From Taiwanofungus camphoratus (Eukaryota > Basidiomycota > Agaricomycetes > Polyporales > Taiwanofungaceae), in contig CP021226.1 in the NCBI GenBank assembly GCA_003999685.1, forward strand, positions 1-64,000: a DNA stretch of 64,000 nucleotides, read 5' to 3'. The notes beneath the pieces are model-generated. The model had not been told where the DNA came from and did not search any database. It saw only the letters and a list, made by a program, of their open reading frames with translations. The translations under genes were made by a program, and so were the position numbers. Positions 54,701-64,000 of this stretch are shown piece by piece (the first letter of the stretch is position 1; each line of letters opens with the position of its first letter).

Positions 54701-56838
54701 CATACTATACTCTTTCCTCCCGCGATGCAAAACAAGTCAAAGAATGGCATTGGGAAAGAATCCATGAGATACGGCCTGATAGCGAGCAGGTATAAGACAA
54801 GTTTAATGACCATCCTTTGAAGCACTCACTGCACAGTGCGTCTGGCACCTGGCACAGCTTCAACAAGCGAAGCGTTATGATTGGGATTGGATTCGACCAA
54901 TCTGTAAATTTCTGCTCGGTCCTTACCTCAACTCGAATTAATTGGGGGACGCAGAGTGTCCAGAAATTTACGGCACCTGAAGAACAACGAGACAGCAGTC
55001 TGTCTCAGTCCATTGTATATCGCGAATACCGGTAAGTGAATACGCGAATAGCCTTCGCAAGGTTCGACTGCCAAATTCATATGCCTGTTCCACCTTCAGT
55101 CGGAGGAAGTAAGGGCAGTTGGAGAAACTTGCCGAAAATTCTGAACCGGACCAAAAAACGGCACGGGCAACGGTGCCAAGAGAAACTGTACGCACTCCAA
55201 GTATCGGTCCATCTACCGCGATCTCACCTATATCAAGTTCTTCGCCAAACAACACACGACCTGGTGTCTGAGTGCATCCCTCAGTTTCGGAAACACGCTC
55301 CCTGGAGAGCGCTTGCAGCGCCTTGAACGGGTTGGGAAGAGGAAGTGTGGTATTCGAGCCCTGATCCGGTGATGGACTCTCGGCGGGAGATGGTGTATTC
55401 ACAAAACTCAGTGTTTGCAATTTGAGACGTCGCAATGACGAAACATGGAACAAAGTAAACGAGTCTGCTGGTGAGATTGTAAGTGACATATTATCGAAGT
55501 GTGAGGCTGCGCTCACCATATACTTCTTGAAGGAACCCAACGGAGTCGACACGCCCATCCACACACCAGTCCTCAATTTTTTGAATGCTCAATTCAGCTA
55601 GATCATCCCCCCACCCAACCCGAATTTCGAACATACTTATCCGGCTTTGGTCCTCAGAAGCATCCTCGGAGGGGTCAGATGAATAGCCAGATGAATGCAC
55701 TACATTACGAGATGCACATGCAAATATAATATTAGTCTTTTGGAATATATACATATACATGCAGAATTTCTAGATTTAGAGGGTTGGAAAATGACAATGA
55801 GTATTACGCGCACCTTTTCTGACCTGAAAACACTCAGAGACTTCCAAATCCACGTGGCTGGTGCCTTGCTAAGACTGTCGCTATGAGACGTTAGAACGCC
55901 ATTTTGGTCAACACTCGTCGAAGCAGCACACGTCCCATCGACGGTGGTGAGGATAGTTATACATCTGCAACGTAATGCTGTTAGCATTGGCAAATGACGT
56001 TTGGCCATGGAACATACCCCGTCTGCTGCAAACAAACAATATGATCCGCATCGTATGACTGCATTGCTATGATGGGGTGCAGATATCCAAAGCGGGAAGG
56101 AAAAAAATGGTATTTCAGCGACACAGGAGCGACCTCATTCATATCTTGAGATACAGTTACGGGCAAGAATGATTGTGATAGAGGTGACGGAGGTGAGAGC
56201 AAGGATTTCACGGAGGACGCCGGGGACAGCGCCCTTGGCCTGTGTTTACTGGGAGACCGGGAACACTTCTCACTGACATTGCTCCTATCGATATTTGGAG
56301 ATAACGAATCACCATGTGACTTTTCCTTGACACCTCTGCCCATAAGCATCCCTTTGAGCTTGTCGGGCTCTTCATCAAAGTCTACATAATTCTTTGGTGC
56401 CTCCACTTGTTCCGTTGAGACTGAGGACACGATTCGAGACCTGCTCACGTGAAAGGGCGAAGAGTTGGACTTGTTGGATGACGGTGAGGCCGAACGAGAT
56501 GTAGAGCCGCCGAGACCAGGGTAGCGCAACGGGCTAGTTCCTCTTGAAGGGCTCGTGACCTCAAGAGGAAAGGTCGGAGAGGATTCGCTGAATCTGCGCT
56601 TCGAGAGTGGTATAGTCTGCAGGATATAAACAGTGCCGTCCTCACATCCAATGGCGATGCCTTGAGAGTGCGACGGCCTGCCGGTTGCGCAACCCTCCGC
56701 ATTTGGTGCCCATACAGTAAGACATGTCGGACACGCGGAGGAGAGACTGACCTCCACAGGATCTTTGGAAACTGCATCGCTGCCTGAACCAAGCATCGGG
56801 AAAGTCAGCGGAATCATAATGGGGTTCGCGGACACCAT
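51765..56838 (-). CDS. WDR7 / rabconnectin-3-beta homologue (WD40 protein)
   Basis: Homologues assist assembly and regulation of the vacuolar H+-ATPase with a DMXL/Rav1 partner. The long multi-exon gene starts MVSANPIMIPLTFPM. The N-terminal beta-propeller has segments such as GIAIGCEDGTVYILQ, then a Ser/Pro-rich insert (56,180-56,580). Further WD repeats include GGVDDGSIAIWALE and LLLTYTDSKARLWDTKTLEFW (in two runs). A helical middle region spans 52,200-53,700. The last repeats are RLAVGTSEGAVVMYDLKTA and ACSFSPDGRRLVTVSLEE, matching the WDR7 C-terminus. Individual exon borders in the middle were not all resolved. Confidence 0.8.
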
Positions 56839-57070
56839 CGTCCGATATTCGCGAAGACGGACGAGACAGTCTAGGCTGCTTGTACGTTACGATGCACCAG
56901 GGGAAGCCAGTCTACAGTTTACAATAGACTCAATGCAAGTTTGGAGAGGGGTAAGACCGGAAATTGGATACTGTACTAAGGACAGTCACTCGGACTCACT
57001 TGTTATGTAGCCGTGAGCGGGAAATGCCGGACCGCGAAGCCGTACTTCCTGATCGCCATGATACTAGTCA

Positions 57071-57309
57071 CTCTCTGTAAAAAAGGATAGTCAACCTAGT
57101 CACAAATCTAGTCCCCAAATTGCGCCAATGGACTAGCTAGTCATTTTTTTCAACTGCACCTGTCCAAATTTGGAGGAAATAGTCACACATTAGTCAAGGA
57201 GTAGTTGATTCAAGCAACTAATGAGTGACTACTCTCCCTGAATTAGTCACAATAATAGTCACCTGGCGCAATTTGGGGACTACGGTTGACTATCCTTTTT
57301 TACAGAGAG
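57071..57309. mobile_element. MITE (non-autonomous DNA transposon), 239 bp
   Basis: Terminal inverted repeats begin CTCTCTGTAAAAAAGG and are identical over 26 bases. After an 11-base difference a second inverted block, TAGTCCCCAAATTGCGCCA, follows on both sides. Flanks are TCA on each side, a likely 3 bp target duplication. The interior holds many TAGTCA-type motifs and no coding frame. A 3 bp duplication would suit a CACTA-like or related superfamily, but the ends do not settle the family. Confidence 0.85.
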
Positions 57310-58435
57310 TCACTTTGAGACCTTGGACTATCATGTCGCGGGTCGTATATATATCATCACGATCGTTGTGTGGTAATTCATCTTCTCCTGCCTTGTTATC
57401 GGCTTCTGTCACATCCAGCCTGCGTTTTCTCCGATGTTCACCAACGTTTCAGACGGCTCAATGCTGAGCGCTGACCCGTTGAGTAATGTGGTATGTGTAA
57501 CCCACAGCAGCAGATATAGAGGTGCGCTTGTTATGATTGACATGCCTTCTCAGGTTCTGGTCGATATCAGGAAGTCATTAGACCGCATGTATACCGTGCA
57601 AGGAGCCGAGAATCGGTGCCAGTCCTCGGTTCTGTTGTTTTGCAGGTCAGACACTGCAAGCTTGGAGCATCTCGTTATATTCCAGAGCATAAATACAGCT
57701 CTCAACCAAGTTACGCTACATTCAATTTTTAAAGTATGCACGATGCTTGGCAGCTTGCACTTCCAAGACTTCGATCAGAACTTGGCGTTCTCATGCTTAG
57801 TATGGAAGTGACGGCATGCCATATCCCCCCATACTTGTATTGGTGCAGGGAAGGCAGTGACAGCCTTCGGTGCTTCAGTCCTTGCGTGTCCTTGAATTGG
57901 GACGTTCGCTTTCAGGCTTGCCTAATCTCGCTTCCTCAAGCTCAATTACCAAATCACAGTATCTAGCTAAGCACAATGTGAAGTGCTAAGCTGATTCTGC
58001 TCATCTCTTCGAGACCTTGTCGATGTGGGCGTTACATCCTTTTGGCTTGGGATATACACGTTTGTTGGCCAGACATGGAATGGCTGTCAATTTGGAAGAT
58101 CACGCCGCGTTGTCCATGTATGCTCAAACGTACTGGATACCTGCCGAGGCCTCATTTGTATTATCAAGTCCTTTCCAGAGGGACCGGCGGCACATCCACC
58201 ATCAACGCTCATTATGTACAATGTGCATCAAGATTCGAGCTAAGCAGCAGTATCTGCGGCTACTACAAAAGATCTCTCCGAGACTGATTGGCGTATAGCT
58301 TCTCTGGCCGCTCTAAGTCCGCTACAAAGCGAGTAAATAAGTGAATGTAACGCGGAGGTGTTGATCGTTCGTGCAGTACCAATTCTTAATTCCGTCCTGT
58401 CCTTACTGTTTGTTTGCGATACTCACAATTTCGTT
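57310..58435. other. Unresolved region, possible plus-strand gene
   Basis: An ATG at 57,434 starts MFTNVSDGSMLSADPLSNV with a GTATGT donor and a CAG acceptor leading to VLVDIRKSLDRMY, and further open stretches reach about 58,298. I could not chain exons convincingly and recognise no domain. It may be an unknown gene or chance open frames. Confidence 0.3.
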
Positions 58436-59451
58436 ATGGCGATCATATCTCGCTCTGGGGCTTCCAGTGGTGAGGCACAAGCCTCACCTCGCGTCACCAT
58501 AAGTACCGCAATGGGAATCGTTTTGGGTGCACGTACGTGTCGATCCTCTCCCGACGATCGCATGGCTCAATGAAGCCTCACATCTGACTTCCTTTCTTTC
58601 TTTCTTCAGTGTCTCTTTTCACTTTGGTAGTCGGCTACCAATTACTCTCATGTATGCACAAGAAGCCGCCCCCGGCACAAAGGCGCAACCTCGTACTCGT
58701 CCCTCCAGCCCGTCGTCGTCCCTCCCTGCTCCGCACCATTCGGAACGTCTTTAACAGATTACATACCTTCATCGGCAACTTAAAGCCGAAGTTCCGTCCT
58801 GTTCACGACACGCAAACCGGCTCATTGCAGAAACGCAAAGCTCTACGCTTCTTACACCTCCCCACCCAGCGGCAACGCAACCGCAGACAAACACGTGAAA
58901 AGTTTGCTACTCGACTTCGATTGAATATTCCAAAGCCCTCTCCTTTTGAGACCTCATCACCACATCAGCTCACAAATCAGTGGCATTATATACATTTGGA
59001 GGACGGGAGGCACAGTGAAGCTGTCTGTCGCACAGAGAAACCTCCTGAAGCTGTTATGTCGCCCTGGTCTCCACGTGAGCAAGACTATCCTTATCCAACA
59101 AGTCCTACCGCATGGCAGTGGTCGCAATGGAACGGAGGTGGCGATTCTGATACCCCGCTGCCTTCCTCTCCGCCCCCTGCATACGTTCCCGGCACACCTT
59201 TGCGATGTGGATTCACGGCAATCCACAGAGATAGTGCACTACAGAATATTGACAATGGTCCATCATTGGGCGATAGAGACGTCACCAAGGAGAAAGAGAT
59301 GGTAGACCTTTCAGAGATAGTATCTCTGGAACCTCGCCCAAGGGCCTCCCTTACACACGAGGCATCAGAGTCTGTATTTGTGATCTCAGACGATTTGGAT
59401 AGTGACTGGGACAGTTCCAGTATATACAGTAACTTCTCCGATATATTGTAA
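58436..59451 (+). CDS. Uncharacterised single-pass membrane protein
   Basis: Exon 1 (58,436 to ~58,531) encodes MAIISRSGASSGEA and the start of a hydrophobic segment. The intron GTACGT...TTCAG (to ~58,608) joins it in phase, giving a membrane helix GIVLGALSLFTLVVGYQLL. The following ~270 residues are highly basic (PPAQRRNLVLVPPARRRPS, RQRNRRQTRE), then Pro/Ser-rich, with an acidic tail ending SIYSNFSDIL. The layout suggests a short outer N-terminus and a cytosolic tail. No family recognised. Confidence 0.65.
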
Positions 59452-61915
59452 TTGTACCGGTATCATTTAGGAATGTACGACTAATTCCTTGCCGTGTGAG
59501 TTTTCAGAAAAAAACCTAATTAACATTGAAGATGTTCGCAGGCTGTCCCTCACAAAATACTTGCAATCAAGCTATAGGCGCGCTACATGACGCCGATCAC
59601 TTCTCACCGATCCCTATATTCGGGGAGGCCTCCCCTTAATCTTAGGCGAGTCAGGGTTACAAGACCATCACAGATATGAAGAGAAATTTCGTGAGCCGCT
59701 TCTTAGTCCAAATGACGAGCTTCAACATCGGGGTTCAACAAAAAGTCTTCCGGTGTGTAAAGCGATGCCAGTCGGAACCTAGGCATTTTAAGAAACAAGA
59801 ATATTTAACAAGCACCATCTCTTCGTTGCGGAAGAAATCAGAGTAGAAAATTGGGCAAGTCAAAGGTCAGCACTGAAGTGAATCGCACTTGGGGAATAAG
59901 GTAGGATATTCACAATGGTAGAGTACACCTGAACACCGTTCCGTTCAACGCAAAAATTAATGGAAAAGGACACATTGCATTTTGTAATAAAGCTGCTAAT
60001 ATGCATTTATGCTAGATATGGCCATCGTGAAATGATTCTGATACTGTGCGAGGAAGGCATCAACGCCACTCAAAATTGTAAAACATGCAACATGGTCATT
60101 TACCTCAGACGTTATCTACAGCCGACACGTCAAGATCGATTGATGTTAGGTTTCGAATCGTTGCAGTCCGCCATTGCATCAAGTAAGCGATAGCAATATG
60201 CCATACACTGCAAGGCGTCGCGGGTTGCCACTCCAGCACTTGCAGTGAAGCGGATTGGCACTCCGGGGTGCACAGTTGTCTTCGTAGGAGATAGGCCATC
60301 ACGATCCCGCAGGCAACGACTTGTAGGGAATTTGTCAGTCATGACAGCATCTCAGGAAATGAATGTAAGGATACCTGCACCAATCGACAAGCAAAACGAC
60401 ATCGGCACTTGAAGCAACCCATCCATGTCGGCAGTTGAACTTCCATTGACGACTACCTTCCCATCAGCTACGACAGATACAAGGGCTGAACGGGCTGTTA
60501 CTGATTGGGATGCGTTGACAGCCATGATGTCAAGAGGGAGATGCTGAGATACTGGAACTGTACGCTTTGCAGACTCCTTTATACGTTCTTGGGCTCCGTT
60601 GCTGATCGTACTTTTCGAGATCCTCAGCTAAGATGAATATTATCATGTTCAGGAGCACTTTGTTATAATCAACACCACCAGTGAAAACAAAGCATGATCA
60701 TCCAAAGGGAAATAAGTTCACAAGGTCGTTGCACACCGTCTGGATATCCGGATGAAACTGGAGCCTGCAGAAACTGTCTGTATGTGGGAGACTGGATTGT
60801 CCAAGGACGCTTGCATTTGCGAGAACTAGGGAGCTGCAGGCAGCTGTAGACATGACTTTTCAATGTGGCCTTATCTTGCCATTAATTAACGGAAGTAATG
60901 TAAGCAGAGGAAGCATGGTGAATCTCGGCGCCCTATTTACATTGGATAAATGCCAAGAACCAAGCAATTAAAGATATGCGTACTCTCCACTTCGGATGAT
61001 TCATATTCATGATCCCCCCGAGAAACTCAAGCATACGGATATCCATATAAAAGTCCAACGCCCGCCCGCAATGAACAATGAAGTCCTGGAGTACCTCATG
61101 TCCTAATGATAAATCTAATCACGACTCGACTAGCCCAAGCAACGCGAACTGTGTCGAAATATATGAATGTTGCCAGGCTCAAGCATTTGGTGAGCCAGCT
61201 GTGAGGTAACTGGAAACCTTCCCTCCAGTCCGCTCCTGTTCGTTACCATATATACATTGTCTCGTGTGTCGTCACGAGGGCCATGAAATAAATACACTTA
61301 GCTTGAGTTCTACAAAGCTTTCCGCAGTTCTGTACCTAGACATTGGAAGATAAACTCAGATATCACGACTCGGCGGAGTAACAGCGTACCACATGTGCGG
61401 AGCCTGCTCCATGGCCCCCAAGTAGATCTGCGTGGACGTATGAAGAGTGGTCGCCAGCGGTCTGATGTGGTAGCAAAGGATGTGGCAGGGGAAGGTGGAC
61501 TTGCACATATCGCTAAGTGACCGGAAAAGGTCTTCCAAGCTCTCTAGCCCGCGGCTTTACTCAAGTCATTATGAGCCAATGGATCACGGGCGATCGGGCG
61601 GGCCCTTGAAAAAAATTCAAACAGAAAGATGGTTTTGAGTATAGCTGGCGCACGAGAATGGAGTCAAAAATTGGGGCGGGGGGAATTGTCATACAATTCA
61701 GTCCTCTGTAGAGTTTCCGCGTCAGGAGGGTACTTACACGTTCAATTGTGTTCGCGTAAGTAATGGAAATGATTGGAGACACGTACCTACGCGCGCCACG
61801 TGACTCCCTCGTGTCCGACGTAGCGACTAATCAATGTCAACGCAGTACTTACAATAAGCAATACCTGTAATTTACAGTATACTGCAGTACGGCCTCTGGC
61901 TCCCCACGCCAGAAG
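59452..61915. other. Long stretch mostly without supported genes
   Basis: Apart from a possible small minus-strand gene at 60,105-60,525, the ~2.4 kb shows only short frames without domains. No tRNA-like B box, repeat array or transposon terminus was seen. It contains the upstream region of ALG11. Confidence 0.4.
60105..60525 (-). CDS. Possible small membrane protein of unknown function
   Basis: An ATG at 60,525 opens MAVNASQSVTARSALVSVV and runs to LLQVPMSFCLSIGA at a GTATCC donor. After an intron of about 60 bp ending ACAAG or thereabouts, VVACGIVMAYLLRRQ continues, so the two halves together would make one membrane helix, followed by ~55 residues ending SAVDNV. Support is limited to frame continuity, hydrophobicity and splice signals. 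Confidence 0.35.
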
Positions 61916-64000
61916 ATGCATCCTATCATTTTGCTAGTATTATCGCTCCTAGTCATCTTAGCTTACTTCTTCGACCGCATCCGTGACATACATAAAGCGA
62001 ATGCAATTCACAGACAGGCGATCTTTATGAGGTTAGGTTTGCCAGAGGGAAAGAGACTGGTTGGGTTCTTCCATCCATACTGGTGAGTCACGGGCAACCA
62101 TTCGAGGGAATTGTGCACCTGATCTTACCTAGCATGTCTTCAGTAATGCAGGTGGAGGTGGTGAACGCGTCTTGTGGACAGCTATCGCAACTTTGCAGCG
62201 CAGTGAGCCAGATATCGTGAGCGTAGTCTACAGCGGGGACACAGATGCCACGAAAGAGGATATCATAGAGAACGTCAAGGTCAGTCTCGTTGATCCCTTC
62301 ATAACGATCCAGACATGACTCTCCCACAAGGCAAGATTTGACATCAATTTGTCACCACACACACTACACTTTGTATTCCTCCATTCACGACACCTAGTTG
62401 AAGATTCCACATGGCCTCGATTTACTCTATTGGGTCAAAGTCTAGGCTCCATGTACCTAGCATGGGAAGTCATGTCAAAACTAATTCCAGACCTTTTCAT
62501 TGGTATGTCCCAGGCCTCCCAGAATATTTCTTGAAACTCTTCCAGCTCATGTCGAGGATATCGCAGACACAATGGGCTATGCATTCACCTTCCATGTCGT
62601 ACGGTTGCTGGGTAGAATTCCAGTAGGCGCCTACGTTCATTACCCCACCATTAGCACGGATATGCTGGCGAGAGTGAAGTCGCGAAAGAAATGGCACACC
62701 AATTCGGACACCATCTCCTCCTCCACCGTTCTCAGTAAAGGAAAACTACTGTGAGTTGACATCATTGGGCTCTTCAGAAAATAAATTCGTCCTATTCCGA
62801 AATGGAGGATATTCTCTGAAATCCTGGCCGAAAGGCTATGCCAACCGCTCAGATGTAAATGCATGCTTTGTTCGTTTTATTGCATAGTCTGATATGTCGC
62901 GGCTCTATGATAATCGTGTGTTCTGCCCGAGACTCATGATCCTGACACATCGTGGGATTCTCGTCACCTTGATCTGGAGTGTGCCCGTCCATAGGTCGTG
63001 AACAATCTTGCTTAATATCTACCCTTCGAAAATTGGCCAGATACTATCGTCTGTTCATGTACTACTACGCCTATTCTCTTCGCCAAGCCTCCTTCCTGAT
63101 GGTCAATTCTTCCTGGACCAAGGGCCACATCGACGCAATCTTGCAGCATACCGATCCGCTACTCGATGCCGTCCATACGTTGACTCCTCTGCTCCTCCTC
63201 AAACTGCTAACGCGGAATCGGTCGATCCCTCTAAAGTTTGCACGTATTGTGTACCCGCCTTGCGATACACGCGAAATGGCACAGTTTCCTCTAGGGGGCC
63301 GCGAACGGATCATTTTCAGTCTGGCCCAGTTTCGGTGAGGACTCCCCATCTGTCGATGATTGTCCCTGACATTGGAGATATGGCAGTCCTGAGAAAGACC
63401 ATGCTGCGCAGCTGCATGCCTTCCACCACCTGCTAAAGTCACATCCTGAATACAGCAAAGCTGAAGATAAAAGTGTCAGACTTGTCCTAATGGGCGGCAG
63501 TCGCAACGCCGAAGATGCATCCCGTGTTGAAAACTTGCGATCTTTAGCGGCGGGGCTAGGCATTACAGTCCGTCGATTTGACAATTAGTGAATTTGTCAC
63601 ATCTAGATCTGACTACTCTGCCAGGAGCACGTCCAGTTCATTGTGAACGCATCATTCACCGAGATGCTTCAGTGGCTCTCCAAAGCAAGTATCGGTCTCA
63701 GCACGATGGTCGATGAGCACTTTGGCATCAACGTCGTCGAGTTCATGGTCTGTATGCTGTTGCCTTGGAGCTTATATCATTCAATATGACTCATACATCT
63801 CTCGATTCCGCGATTCCAGGCAGCCGGTGTTATACCTGTCGCGCATGCATCCGGAGGACCTCTAAACGACATTGTTGTGCCTGTGAACGGCAAACCAACA
63901 GGTACCGTATTTCACATTCAGCTTCAGTTGTCGTCATTCCCTAATATGCGATGACGGAATCTGTGGTTTCAGGCTATCACGCTACTTCTCCAGAAACATT
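61916..64000 (+). CDS. ALG11: ALG11 alpha-1,2-mannosyltransferase, partial at window edge
   Basis: ALG11 adds the fourth and fifth mannoses to the dolichol-linked oligosaccharide on the cytosolic face of the ER (GDP-mannose donor, GT4 family). The start [19 protein letters not shown] is an N-terminal membrane anchor. Then come LVGFFHPY, the intron-split [79 protein letters not shown], the nucleotide-sugar site [17 protein letters not shown] (EHFG, catalytic Glu region), and [13 protein letters not shown]. The gene runs past the window end at GYHATSPET. Confidence 0.9.

Noticed and set aside
59452-61915. tRNA or other small RNA genes
   Set aside because: I looked for B-box-like GGTTCGAATCC and cloverleaf pairing and found nothing convincing.

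Overview
The window is one chromosome end of a filamentous basidiomycete fungus, probably an Agaricomycete. The evidence is a terminal (CCTAA)n tract, a Coprina-like endonuclease-less Penelope retroelement, an OrsD/C2H2/RecQ telomere-linked helicase, a chromodomain Gypsy element, and host genes broken by many 45-80 bp introns. No exact species is claimed.

Positions 1-22,577 are subtelomere. From the tip inward there is a telomere tract (1-93), then a pile of Penelope-like (PLE) units with hammerhead ribozymes and short telomeric tracts between them (94-6,787). One unit carries a 1,095-codon reverse-transcriptase frame. Next comes a RecQ helicase gene on the minus strand whose 3' end is cut off and capped by telomeric repeat (6,788-11,454). 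Its upstream side holds a ~70 bp tandem repeat and ~300 bp repeats rich in CACTTCCCGG. An old LTR fragment and another PLE unit follow. That PLE unit is split by a whole-looking, very young chromovirus-type Gypsy element (13,993-21,731). The unit ends in a short telomeric scar at 21,830-21,841, followed by more of the ~300 bp repeats. The layout reads as repeated chromosome-end loss and re-capping.

Positions 22,580-64,000 are chromosome core with ordinary housekeeping genes: a Tgl2-like lipase, geranylgeranyltransferase-I beta subunit, an unknown protein, two GH20 beta-hexosaminidases in opposite orientation 11 kb apart, an Old Yellow Enzyme, RNA polymerase III subunit RPC9, a serine-rich membrane protein, an Ent3-type epsin, NOT2 of the CCR4-NOT complex, a TRK potassium transporter, a WDR7/rabconnectin-3-beta homologue, a small single-pass membrane protein, and ALG11 running off the right edge. 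These genes are not a functional cluster; neighbours are unrelated in pathway.

The points most worth a second look are two hammerhead ribozyme variants with matching compensated stems at the telomere, the shared junction sequence of the stacked PLE units, an extra two-zinc-knuckle frame downstream of the Gypsy pol, a palindrome-plus-TATA cassette in three copies, a gene-conversion tract limited to exon 1 of the two hexosaminidases, and a 239 bp MITE. All calls come from reading the sequence; no database search was run.
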